NCBI GenBank assembly: GCA_017548765.1
Contig: JAFYZH010000058.1
Location: 1 to 37,914 of the forward strand
From: Lachnospiraceae bacterium
GTDB taxonomy: Bacteria > Bacillota > Clostridia > Lachnospirales > Lachnospiraceae
DNA: 37,914 nt
Direction: 5' to 3'
Shown here one piece after another: positions 23,802 through 31,724 of this stretch. Every line of letters begins with the position of its first letter. Position 1 is the first letter of the stretch. The position numbers and the translations under genes were made by a program. Below the pieces are notes generated by a model. The model saw only the letters and a list, made by a program, of their open reading frames with translations, searched no databases and was not told the DNA's origin.

Positions 23802-24419
23802 TTACTTTATCTTCCAAACGACATCCGCCGGGCAATGCGCGCGGATATAATCGCACAGCCAGTCCATATCCTCCGGCACCGCATAGGCCTCGTTATGCCC
23901 GCCGCCGACCAGTTTGATCACGTGGCGGCGCCGCCGTACGATGATCTTCTTCAGCCGGTTAAACTCCGTTGTAGAGGACATCTTCGTGCTGGAAGTCATG
24001 CCGATGCCAACCGTCGTCGGGTTCTTCGCCAGAGCGCCCACGACTGCGGTCACTGCCGAAACTTTTCTGGCCTTCTCTTGCTGGCGCGGCACCTGTGTGT
24101 GCACCAGTTTCGTATCCGTCATCGTGAAATCCACGATGTAGAAGCCGCCCATGATCATCGCATAGACCAGGTAACCGATGAGCGTCAGCACGAATATGAT
24201 CGCAAAAACGATCCCGATCGTCTTCCAGCTATTAACCAGCGGATCCCAGGATTCGTCGACGATGCACAGGATCGGCGTCATGACCACCCAAATGCCCACG
24301 CATGTTCCCAAAAGGACCTTAAGGACCAGAATAAAGATACTGGGATTTTTGATCAGGTTCATATGATATGTCCAGCGGTAAATGCCGTCCTCACATAGTG
24401 TAATGCGATTATTTTCCAT
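23802..24419 (-). CDS. Two-TM membrane protein of unknown function
   Basis: A 205-residue protein with two membrane helices (about residues 27-50 and 67-92) linked by a short loop containing DESWDPL. The C-terminal 110 residues are soluble and basic, with a VRRRRH segment. The arrangement of two helices followed by a small beta domain recalls bacterial PH-like membrane proteins, but I cannot show that homology. AAGGAGG precedes the ATG at 24419. It lies 39 bases after the lipoprotein gene at 24459 and shares its transcript, ending at a strong terminator. Confidence 0.75.
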   Translation of the reverse strand: MENNRITLCEDGIYRWTYHMNLIKNPSIFILVLKVLLGTCVGIWVVMTPILCIVDESWDPLVNSWKTIGIVFAIIFVLTLIGYLVYAMIMGGFYIVDFTMTDTKLVHTQVPRQQEKARKVSAVTAVVGALAKNPTTVGIGMTSSTKMSSTTEFNRLKKIIVRRRRHVIKLVGGGHNEAYAVPEDMDWLCDYIRAHCPADVVWKIK

Positions 24420-24458
24420 AAAGATCCTCCTTTCCGGAAAGCCGGTCTTCTAACTTCT

Positions 24459-25103
24459 TTATTTCTCGTTGTAGTCGTAGTTGTTCCAGGAGATCTGTGA
24501 GATCTTTCCGGTGTCATCCACGATAAACTCAAAACCTCTGTATCCGGATGAATACTTGTAAGTCGTATACTCCGGCAACAGGTCGCTCTTTTCGTTCTTA
24601 TGCGTGAAATCCGGCTCGCCCAGAGCTTTCACGATATCCTCGTAAGTCCCGCCCAGCTTAAGACCGCCATAGAACTCGATGTTCAGCGCCAACGTTTCTT
24701 CCGGGATCCTCGAGCTATTGTAGGAACCAACCGTAAAGCCGCCGAGTTCGCCCTCCGAATACTTCACCTTCGCAGTTCCTGTATTCAGAGTTCGCACCTG
24801 GAACAGCGTCTTTCCGTCCGCGTTCTTCATGTCGATATCCGTGGAGTAACGATTTGCAGGAAGTTCCTGGTCTCTCTTCTTATCGCTCATGATATAGCCC
24901 GCCTTCTCGAGATCTTCGATCTTCGCGCCTACGCCGAAGTTCTGGTCGCCGATCTTTACGAAGTAGAGGCGGTTGTCACGGATGTTCACGGATCCGTCTT
25001 CCTGTGTCGCCGCCACCGTCGAGCCTTTATCCCCGCCGCCACAGCCTACCATGGACAATGCCATCATGCCGGCCATCAAAAGTGCCGCAATCCTCTTTTT
25101 CAT
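24459..25103 (-). CDS. Lipoprotein with BamE/SmpA-like C-terminal segment
   Basis: A 214-residue lipoprotein with lipobox SMVGC (cysteine 21) after a typical signal peptide. The mature protein is about 190 residues. A late segment, GGLKLGGTYEDIVKALGEPD, resembles the helical GxxxxxVxxxLGxPD motif of SmpA/OmlA-type small lipoprotein domains, and is followed by two strands (YKYSSGYRGFEFIVDD). Such domains bind other proteins at the membrane surface. AAGGAG precedes the ATG. It has its own promoter (25160-25189) and is followed by the two-TM protein gene. Confidence 0.8.
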   Translation of the reverse strand: MKKRIAALLMAGMMALSMVGCGGGDKGSTVAATQEDGSVNIRDNRLYFVKIGDQNFGVGAKIEDLEKAGYIMSDKKRDQELPANRYSTDIDMKNADGKTLFQVRTLNTGTAKVKYSEGELGGFTVGSYNSSRIPEETLALNIEFYGGLKLGGTYEDIVKALGEPDFTHKNEKSDLLPEYTTYKYSSGYRGFEFIVDDTGKISQISWNNYDYNEK

Positions 25104-25159
25104 ACCTTTTCTCCTTAAATCCCTTGTTTTTACGGCTTCGTTTGGAAGCCATCACTGTC

Positions 25160-25189
25160 AATATAACACAGGATATGTAATGCTGTCAA
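25160..25189 (-). promoter_or_regulatory. Promoter of the lipoprotein/two-TM operon
   Basis: A perfect TTGACA (25184-25189) and TATATT (25160-25165) are 18 bases apart on the minus strand. The -35 box lies two bases from the palindromic repeat at 25192-25235. Confidence 0.65.
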
Positions 25190-25191
25190 AC

Positions 25192-25235
25192 GTGACAGGT
25201 GACAAAAAGAACCGTCCCCACTGTCACGCTGTCAC
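25192..25235. repeat. REP-like palindrome with the GGGGACGGTTCTTTTTGTCA core
   Basis: Outer arms GTGACAG (25192-25198) and CTGTCAC (25229-25235) enclose GGGGACGGTTC followed by TTTTTGTCA on the minus strand. Short elements with this core are scattered in many bacterial genomes, often linked to REP-associated tyrosine transposases; that association is from memory and was not checked. The stop codon of the histidine kinase falls inside the outer arm. It may also end the kinase transcript. Confidence 0.6.
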
Positions 25236-26503
25236 GCCGCCACGAGCACGACCGTCACTTCCATGCCGTTCTCGGTCGGGTTCGCGAACACCTCGCCGCC
25301 CATGCGGTTCATCAGTTTGCGGGAAATGTACAGTCCCAGACCGCTGCCGGTCCGCGTGCCCACGTTCGAGCCGCGGTAGAAACTGTCGAAAATGTGCTCC
25401 ACCTCGCCCTCCGGCACGGGCTCGCCGGTGTTCGCTACGGTCAGGAGCGACGCCCCGTCTTCGGTCGAATATTTCAAAGCGATCTTCCGTCCGTCGCCGT
25501 ATTTGATCGCATTTTCCATCAGGTTCTGCAGGACCTCCACCAAGCGGTCGCGGTCGCCCCGCAGCAGGCGGTTCGGGTACTCATCCACCACGAACTCCGT
25601 GCCGATTCCGCTCAGTTTGTCGCTGTAGTACGCGCGGATCTCCTCCACCACATCGGCCAGGAAAAACTCCTCCTGCCGCACTGTGAAATCCAGGAAATCC
25701 TCGCCGGCCGCCTGCACCAGTTTGCTCACGTAGCCCTCGATCTCATCCGCCTTCTGCGCGATCTGCTCCACCGAATGCTGCTTCTGCTCCGGGTCCTCGT
25801 ACAGGTTGCGCTTCAGCGCCGCCGAGTACAGTTTGATCGCCGACAGCGGCGTCTTCAGGTCATGGGACAGCGACAGCAGCATGACGTTGCGGTCGCGCGT
25901 GAACTCCAGGTTCTTCTCGCGCTCGGCCTGCAGCGTCTCGCGCAGCATGTCCAGACCCCACACGAACTTGCGGAAATACGGGCTCCGCGACTGCGTCAGC
26001 GGCGCCGTCAGGTTGCCCTTCGCCAGCATCTCCGGGTACTTCGACACCTTCGAGAACGGGGCAATGATGCTCACGAACACGTATAACAGGAAGACCAGCA
26101 CCAGGACGCCGAGGATCACCAGCACCAGGTCCATTCGATGAAGGATCGAGCGGACGCGCGCGTCGTCCCCGATCACATAATCCATGCGGTACAGTGTGCC
26201 CTCGATATCGAACATCGAGTAGGTCGTCTCACTGTCGAAAAACTTCTCCTGCCCGTCGTTTCGCACGATCTGGTCCAGGTTCGGATATTTTCCCGCGAGT
26301 TCCGAAAGCGCCGCCGAAGCCTCGGCCGCGGTCATCGCATTGACCTGCTGCGCACGGATCGCATCGGCCGCGCGATCCATCTCCACGCGGTAGATCTTCG
26401 AACTGCTCTTCGTCGCGCCCAAATGCACAAAAAGTGCCGACAGAACGATTCCTGCCGACACGATCAGTCCCAATAGTATATATCGCATCCTTACTTTACT
26501 CAA
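25232..26503 (-). CDS. Sensor histidine kinase of the ABC-transporter operon
   Basis: A 423-residue kinase (TTG start at 26503; an ATG five codons later is possible). Two membrane helices (about 7-28 and 124-146) bound an extracellular sensor of about 95 residues. A HAMP-like linker follows, then the phosphoacceptor H-box SLSHDLKTPLSAIK with H214. The ATPase domain shows the N-box NLMENAIKYG and G-boxes ANTGEPVP and GSGLGLYIS. It passes phosphate to the response regulator whose gene it overlaps by eight bases. The sizeable extracellular domain differs from BceS-type kinases, which have almost none, so it probably senses its signal directly. The C-terminus and stop codon run into a palindromic repeat. 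Confidence 0.9.
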   Translation of the reverse strand: MSKVRMRYILLGLIVSAGIVLSALFVHLGATKSSSKIYRVEMDRAADAIRAQQVNAMTAAEASAALSELAGKYPNLDQIVRNDGQEKFFDSETTYSMFDIEGTLYRMDYVIGDDARVRSILHRMDLVLVILGVLVLVFLLYVFVSIIAPFSKVSKYPEMLAKGNLTAPLTQSRSPYFRKFVWGLDMLRETLQAEREKNLEFTRDRNVMLLSLSHDLKTPLSAIKLYSAALKRNLYEDPEQKQHSVEQIAQKADEIEGYVSKLVQAAGEDFLDFTVRQEEFFLADVVEEIRAYYSDKLSGIGTEFVVDEYPNRLLRGDRDRLVEVLQNLMENAIKYGDGRKIALKYSTEDGASLLTVANTGEPVPEGEVEHIFDSFYRGSNVGTRTGSGLGLYISRKLMNRMGGEVFANPTENGMEVTVVLVAA

Positions 26504-27158
26504 ACCGATACCCCTTTCCCCAAACGGTCACCAGCCGCTTCGGATTCTTCGGATCGTCTTCGATCTTCTCGCGCAGATACTTGATGTGCACGGTCAATGT
26601 CTGCATCTCCGAGTCGCTGTCCGACCCCCAGACGGTGTTGAACAGGAACTCCTTCATCAGTGTCTGGCCTTTATTCTCCATGAAGAGCTTCAGCAGTTCG
26701 AACTCCTTCAGGCCCAGATCCAGGACCCGTCCGTTTTTGATCACCTGCTGCTTATTCACATCCAGGACCAGGTCGCCGTCCGTCACCGTGTCCGTGGCCA
26801 GCCGCCGCTTGAAGATGCCTCGGATCTTCGCGATCAGGATGTCGATGTCGTACGGTTTCTCGATATAGTCGTCTGCGCCCGCCAGGATCGCGTTTAGTTT
26901 GTCATCCTTGGCATTCTTCGCGCTCACGACTAAAACCGGCGTATTCGCGCTCTTACGCACGTGATTGAGCACCGCCAGCCCGTCCATCTGCGGCAAACAC
27001 AGATCCAGCACAAGAAGCCTTGCGCCGTACTTATCATACAGCGACAAGGCTTTCTCTGCGGTCTCTACACAGCTCACGACGTAATTCTCCGCACGCAGGA
27101 AATCCGTCAGCAGCTGTCCCAGATCTTTTTGATCTTCCACGATCAGGATATCGACCAT
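26496..27158 (-). CDS. OmpR-type response regulator
   Basis: A 220-residue two-domain regulator. The receiver domain has acidic residues E8/D9, the phosphorylated D52 in LLVLDLCLPQMDG, S79 and K101 (EKPYD). Residues about 125-220 form the OmpR/PhoB winged helix (LGLKEFELLKLF, then YLREKIEDDPKNPKRL and WGKGYRF). It binds promoter DNA when phosphorylated. GAGGT precedes the ATG. The gene follows the ABC ATPase gene by ten bases and overlaps the kinase gene, so the two-component system is expressed with the transporter and most likely controls it. Confidence 0.93.
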   Translation of the reverse strand: MVDILIVEDQKDLGQLLTDFLRAENYVVSCVETAEKALSLYDKYGARLLVLDLCLPQMDGLAVLNHVRKSANTPVLVVSAKNAKDDKLNAILAGADDYIEKPYDIDILIAKIRGIFKRRLATDTVTDGDLVLDVNKQQVIKNGRVLDLGLKEFELLKLFMENKGQTLMKEFLFNTVWGSDSDSEMQTLTVHIKYLREKIEDDPKNPKRLVTVWGKGYRFE

Positions 27159-27168
27159 AATCTACCTC

Positions 27169-27936
27169 TTACCAACCCTGCTCCATGAGCCAGTTACTCA
27201 GGCTCCGCTCACGGTCACGCAGGTTCGAATTCGCTTCATATCTGCCTAAATTATACTCGGCCTTGATGTTGCCGTCAACGATAAACAGCAGGCGGGAGCA
27301 CTTCGCAGCGACCTTCACATCGTGGGTAACGAGCATGATCGTCGTGTCCTCGCGGTTGAGTTTCGCGAGTTCCTCCATGACCTCGTCCGATGCCGAACGG
27401 TTCAGCGCGCCGGTCGGCTCGTCCGCGAAGATGATCTTCGGGTTGTTGATCATGCTGCGGGCAATGCATGCTCGCTGGAGCTGGCCGCCGGAGGCCTCGG
27501 ATGTATCATTGTCCGCGATCTGCGCTACATCGAACTTACGCAGCAGGCTGCGGCCACGCTCCTCGATGTCCTTCTTGCTGACGCCGCTTCTTTTCGCCTT
27601 GATGCCGGGCAGGATGACATTGTCCAGGATGGACAGGTTACGCATCATGTACATCTGCTGGAAGATGAAGCCCATCTTCGTAAGACGCAGGTCGGACAGT
27701 TCGTTGTCCGAAAGCTTATCCATCTGCTTGCCTTCGAAGAAGACCTCGCCCGCCGTCGGGCGGTCCATGCCGGAGATCGAATATAACAGGGTCGATTTAC
27801 CGGAACCGGAGGGACCCATGATCGCGACCATCTCGCCCTCCTCGATCTTCAGGTTCACATTCTTAAGAACATTGTTCTGCTTTTTATTTACGATATATGT
27901 TTTGCAAAGGTCCTTTGCTTCCAATACTGTACTCAT
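27169..27936 (-). CDS. ABC transporter ATPase, peptide/envelope type
   Basis: A 255-residue ATP-binding subunit: Walker A GPSGSGKST (41-49), signature ASGGQLQR (148-155), Walker B IIFADEP (168-174), switch histidine in LVTHDVK. The signature begins with ASGG instead of the common LSGG. It is of the MacB/LolD/BceA group. The C-terminal 30 residues (NLGRYEANSNLRDRERSLSN) resemble the tail of ATPases in peptide-antibiotic transporters. It pairs with the large permease encoded 33 bases upstream and is followed by the two-component genes. Confidence 0.92.
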   Translation of the reverse strand: MSTVLEAKDLCKTYIVNKKQNNVLKNVNLKIEEGEMVAIMGPSGSGKSTLLYSISGMDRPTAGEVFFEGKQMDKLSDNELSDLRLTKMGFIFQQMYMMRNLSILDNVILPGIKAKRSGVSKKDIEERGRSLLRKFDVAQIADNDTSEASGGQLQRACIARSMINNPKIIFADEPTGALNRSASDEVMEELAKLNREDTTIMLVTHDVKVAAKCSRLLFIVDGNIKAEYNLGRYEANSNLRDRERSLSNWLMEQGW

Positions 27937-27969
27937 ATCTTTATCTCGCTTTCTTTGAACTGATTTTGG

Positions 27970-30336
27970 CTATTCGACATCAGCTGTATCCACAGCCTGA
28001 ATATGCTTCGTATAAAGTGCTGTCAGGAAGGCTGCCGCCACGGTCACGCCGAGGAGGATGAGCGGGTAGGCCACGAATACTTCCATCGGTCTGATCTTAT
28101 AGCGGATGCCCTTACCCGCGCCCATGACCGCGAAGATCGCATCCATGAGGTGTGTCGCCGGGATGCAGAAGATCATGGCCAGGATCAGCGAGATCAGCAA
28201 CATGAACATAAAGCGGAGCGCGTGGTGCACGAGCACGTCGCGGCTGCGGATGCCCAATGCCTTCGACAGGGCGATCTCGCGGCGCTCGCGGCTGATGAAG
28301 GAACGCTCCATGAGGGCCGTCATCAGGAAGATAACGCCGATCGTAATGATGAGCAGCAGGTTCTTCAAAGCGGAAATCATGGGTGCCGCCTTCGTCGAAG
28401 ACTCTACGAAACCGTCGACTTCGAGCAGCTCCTGCGGCTGGAACAGTTCACGGATGCGGTCGAAACGACGCTCCAGTTCCTTCCCGGAAACCTTCTCATC
28501 GAAATCGATCTGGAAGGGATAACCCGAGGAAATATCCTGCGAATGCACATCCACATCCGGGTGGAGACGTCCGACCTGACCCAGCTGGGAGAGACTGATC
28601 ATCGATGCGGTGATGCGGTACTCTTCGCGCTGTCCGTTAATGGTGATCCAAATCTTATCGCCGATCTCGGCGCCGAGGTCCTTCAGAAGAACTTCGCCGA
28701 GGGCGATCTCATATTTATTCTCCGGAGCGTAACCGTCCGTGTACTCGTAGTCGGTCGTCTTCGTCTCCGCACAGTGCAGGAACTGGACCTGGCTCTTTCT
28801 TCCGTTAAACTCGACCGGATACTTGTAGAATATCTCGACGTATACATTGGCCGGCATGTCATTTTCCGCGAGAACACGTTCGATCTCTTCCATCTCGTGC
28901 ATCAGCGCGTACGGATCGTCGGAAGCCATCGCCTTCATGGTCGAGTCAGTCAATGTCATGTACGCGTCGCTTTCGGTTACGGAAAGCAGCGGAGCCAGAT
29001 TACCGCTTCTCAGTGTATTGGCCGTATTCGCCAGAACCATGATCAGGACCATCGCCATCGCGAAGATCAGGATGATCATGCTGTACTGCCGGGGCGATGC
29101 CGTGATGTCGTTCGCTGCCATGTAGGAATTGAACGGCAAATGACTTTTCGCCAGGGACAGCAGGCCTTTCTTGTGGTAGCGCTCGCCGGGCATTCCGTTA
29201 CGCATCGCGTCGACCGGCGAAAGTTTCTTAACTTTGCGGGTGCTGTGGTAGCAGAACAGCAGAACGACCGCAACGATGAGGACCGCCATGAGGATGCGGA
29301 TCAGGATGAGGTTGTCACTTCCGAAGACCATGTTTCGGGATGCCTCTTCCAAAAGCGCATGCTCAAACGGGATGCTTAAGAAGAAACCGATGACCGTTCC
29401 GACGATGGCCAGGCCCAGATATTTCACCAGGAACAGGCCGCGGATCGCGCGGTTCTTCAGGCCGACCGCCTTCATAACGCCGATCTCACGGAACTCTTCG
29501 ACCACCGAATATTTGATCGTGTGACCCAGCAGGACGAAGGCGATCAGCAACAGGCCGATACTTAAGAGCACTACCATGCCAGCTACGATCATATCCATGA
29601 TGTAAGTCGTCTTGATCATCTCGATATCGCCATCGAAGAGGATGCCGGACTGGAGACCTAAGTAATCCTTAACCTCAGTGACATTCGTGCTGTTCAGGTA
29701 AACACGCGTTCCGAGGTAAGGCTTGATGCCTTCCGCGGCACGTACTCTTTGGTAATCCGCGTCGCTCATGATCAGGCTCGGATTACCCATGGCCGATGTT
29801 CCGAAGATCGCATCCTTCGCATATCCGGCCACCTTCAAGGTGATCGTCTCGTTTGCAAGTGTCAGTTCGAAGGTCGATCCGACCTTGAAATCCTCATCCG
29901 AGACCAGAGGCCCGCTGATGTAGACCTCTCCTTCCGCCAACTCTTTGATGACCCTGTCCGAACGATCGAAGTAGTTGATGATCGTGCCGGATACCGGAAA
30001 TCCCATGACGGCGTTTGACACATCGGACACACGCTCGCCGTTCTTAAGCAGGCAGGTGGATGAGAAGAAGAAGATCTCCTCTTTCTTGCAGTTTGTCACA
30101 CTGTCCATCGCAGACAGGTCGGCGATCCACTGGTCGGCCAGCTCGCTGTTACGCGTCAGCACGATGTAGTCCGGTGCCTCCGCCTTCTCCATATAGTAGT
30201 CCAGTCCTCCGAAGACCGACACCGCACAATCGGTGCCGCTGATCGCGAACGTGGACGCCAGAATGATAAACACCAGCAAGATGATGTTCATCGTCTTCTT
30301 ACGTTTCAGATCTTTCCTCAGTATTCGAAAAAACAT
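27970..30336 (-). CDS. Large FtsX-like ABC permease with two extracellular domains
   Basis: A 788-residue permease with duplicated FtsX architecture: membrane helix (about 15-35), extracellular domain (about 40-250), a block of helices (about 255-365), a further helix (about 420-440), a second extracellular domain (about 450-670), and three final helices. Conserved FtsX patterns appear in both halves, such as EFREIGVMKAVGLKNR and RREIALSKALGIRSRD. This differs from BceB permeases (about 650 residues, one extracellular domain). The first gene of the four-gene operon; AGGAGA precedes the ATG. A possible -10 box TATGAT lies at 30399-30404. Likely roles are defence against antimicrobial peptides or envelope maintenance; substrate unknown. 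Confidence 0.9.
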   Translation of the reverse strand: MFFRILRKDLKRKKTMNIILLVFIILASTFAISGTDCAVSVFGGLDYYMEKAEAPDYIVLTRNSELADQWIADLSAMDSVTNCKKEEIFFFSSTCLLKNGERVSDVSNAVMGFPVSGTIINYFDRSDRVIKELAEGEVYISGPLVSDEDFKVGSTFELTLANETITLKVAGYAKDAIFGTSAMGNPSLIMSDADYQRVRAAEGIKPYLGTRVYLNSTNVTEVKDYLGLQSGILFDGDIEMIKTTYIMDMIVAGMVVLLSIGLLLIAFVLLGHTIKYSVVEEFREIGVMKAVGLKNRAIRGLFLVKYLGLAIVGTVIGFFLSIPFEHALLEEASRNMVFGSDNLILIRILMAVLIVAVVLLFCYHSTRKVKKLSPVDAMRNGMPGERYHKKGLLSLAKSHLPFNSYMAANDITASPRQYSMIILIFAMAMVLIMVLANTANTLRSGNLAPLLSVTESDAYMTLTDSTMKAMASDDPYALMHEMEEIERVLAENDMPANVYVEIFYKYPVEFNGRKSQVQFLHCAETKTTDYEYTDGYAPENKYEIALGEVLLKDLGAEIGDKIWITINGQREEYRITASMISLSQLGQVGRLHPDVDVHSQDISSGYPFQIDFDEKVSGKELERRFDRIRELFQPQELLEVDGFVESSTKAAPMISALKNLLLIITIGVIFLMTALMERSFISRERREIALSKALGIRSRDVLVHHALRFMFMLLISLILAMIFCIPATHLMDAIFAVMGAGKGIRYKIRPMEVFVAYPLILLGVTVAAAFLTALYTKHIQAVDTADVE

Positions 30337-30398
30337 GTGAGTATCTCCTCTCCGCAGGGCGTATTCTAAAGCATCTCCCGCCCTGTTGAGTTGATCTT

Positions 30399-30404
30399 AT
30401 CATA
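30399..30404 (-). promoter_or_regulatory. Candidate -10 box of the permease/two-component operon
   Basis: TATGAT on the minus strand, about 60 bases before the permease start codon, in an A+T-rich stretch. The -35 region (TTTAAG or TTAAGG) is weak, which would fit a promoter that needs activation by the response regulator, but no operator repeat was identified. Confidence 0.4.
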
Positions 30405-30465
30405 CCATATATTAAAAAATCCTTAAACCGGATTCGGCACTTTCTCCGGCAGGTCCCGCGAAATA

Positions 30466-30500
30466 CAAAAAGGCCGCCGGTGAATGTCTCACCGACAGCC
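30466..30500 (-). terminator. Terminator of the esterase gene
   Basis: GGCCGCCGGTGA (30472-30483) pairs with TCACCGACAGCC (30489-30500) with two mismatches, followed on the minus strand by TTTTT. It lies 31 bases after the esterase stop codon. Confidence 0.85.
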
Positions 30501-30531
30501 TGTCTTGTTTATTCTATTTCGGTATATTCCC

Positions 30532-31614
30532 TCAACCCTGGAAGATCCTGGGCAGGAAATCGTGGATACAACGACGCCATACGCTCCAGTCGTGGCCGCC
30601 CGGGAAGGTCGTACGGTAGATGTTGACTTCCTTCGTCTCGAGCATCTTATCGTCCTTATCAAAACTGTTGAAGTACGTATCCTCGGTACCCATCGCGCGA
30701 TAGAATACGCGGAAGCTCTCATTGAACTTCTTCGGATCGTCGAGGAGTGCCAGATGCTGGTCCGGCGACGGCCAAGGCGAAGACATAAATCCGCTGAATA
30801 CGCCGACATAACCGAACAGATCCGGATGTGTCATGGTGATGATACTGGTCTGGTAGCTGCCCATGCTGAGGCCTGCCATCGCACGATTCCACTTATCGGT
30901 CAGTACCGGATAGTGCGACTCGATGAACGGGATCAGGTCGTCCAGCAGGATATGCTCAAATGTGTCGAAGCGAGGGAACGGGCCGTCCTTCTGCTCCACC
31001 TGCGGCATACCATTTGCCATAACGATGATCATTTCCTTCATCTTACCGTCTGCGATCAGATGATCCGCGATGCGGCCTGCGTGCCCCTGGTAGATCCAGC
31101 CGATCTCGTTCTCGCCGTAACCGTGCTGCAGATAGAGCACCGGATACTTCTTATTCGGATCAAAAGCTGCCGGCTTATAAACCAGGCAGATCTCGTGCTT
31201 ACCGGTCGTCTTCGACATATAGTAGTGACGTGTTACGGAACCATGAGGGATATCGGAAAGGGAGTCCCAATCCTCTTCGCCGGGCACCGGCACATCCACA
31301 AAGTTCATCGGACGGCAGCAACCATAACCGATCGGGAAATACGGGCACAAAACGTCAGCGCCGTCGATCTTCAGGAAGAAATACTGGAAACCACGTCCCA
31401 GGTATACTACCTCTTCCCACATATCATCGCTGACCTTCTTCAGCGGGTGCAGATTGTTGAACTGGTCGATAACCACCTCTTTTGCGTTCGGGGCCTTCAC
31501 ACGGAACTTCACGCCGCCATCCGGCATGTATTCAAAGCCCTGGTCACCGTCGCGGTTCGGCTCGCCGAAATACGGGTCGAACGACAACGTCAAATCGAGT
31601 ACTGTCTTCTTCAT
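30532..31614 (-). CDS. Alpha/beta-hydrolase esterase with N-terminal E-set domain
   Basis: A 360-residue enzyme (ATG at 31614 after AGGAGG). Residues about 30-110 look like the immunoglobulin-like E-set domain found in front of many esterases (VKFRVKAPNAKEVVI). The C-terminal alpha/beta-hydrolase domain has the nucleophile S250 in GLSMG, preceded by YLQHGYGENE (oxyanion region), and the catalytic histidine 341 in FPGGHDWSVW. This is the putative-esterase/feruloyl-esterase type, which in gut Clostridia often removes phenolic or acetyl esters from plant xylan or acts on siderophore esters. There is no signal peptide, so it is cytoplasmic. Not far from the GH39 xylosidase, which fits a role with plant oligosaccharides, though not in the same operon. 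Confidence 0.87.
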   Translation of the reverse strand: MKKTVLDLTLSFDPYFGEPNRDGDQGFEYMPDGGVKFRVKAPNAKEVVIDQFNNLHPLKKVSDDMWEEVVYLGRGFQYFFLKIDGADVLCPYFPIGYGCCRPMNFVDVPVPGEEDWDSLSDIPHGSVTRHYYMSKTTGKHEICLVYKPAAFDPNKKYPVLYLQHGYGENEIGWIYQGHAGRIADHLIADGKMKEMIIVMANGMPQVEQKDGPFPRFDTFEHILLDDLIPFIESHYPVLTDKWNRAMAGLSMGSYQTSIITMTHPDLFGYVGVFSGFMSSPWPSPDQHLALLDDPKKFNESFRVFYRAMGTEDTYFNSFDKDDKMLETKEVNIYRTTFPGGHDWSVWRRCIHDFLPRIFQG

Positions 31615-31692
31615 CCTATAACCTCCTGGGTTTTTATTTGATACAATTACGTACCTGGCTCGGTCCTTTGCGACCAAACATTCTCACGGAGT

Positions 31693-31701
31693 ATTATAGC
31701 A
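31693..31701 (-). promoter_or_regulatory. Extended -10 promoter of the esterase gene
   Basis: TGCTATAAT on the minus strand: a perfect -10 box (31693-31698) with the TGn extension, about 75 bases before the start codon. No clear -35 box. Confidence 0.6.
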
Positions 31702-31724
31702 TACTTCATCAGTTTTTACCACGC

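Noticed and set aside
28003-29379. A 458-codon open frame on the plus strand
   Set aside because: It lies wholly antisense to the large FtsX-like permease gene, is rich in His, Arg, Asp and Gln without hydrophobic pattern, and has no ribosome binding site; it is a by-product of codon bias.
25232-30336. Naming the transporter genes bceAB/bceRS
   Set aside because: The permease is too long and has two extracellular domains, and the kinase has a substantial sensor domain, unlike BceB and BceS.
30484-31641. A 385-codon open frame on the plus strand
   Set aside because: Antisense to the esterase gene, whose catalytic motifs, ribosome binding site and terminator are all present on the minus strand.
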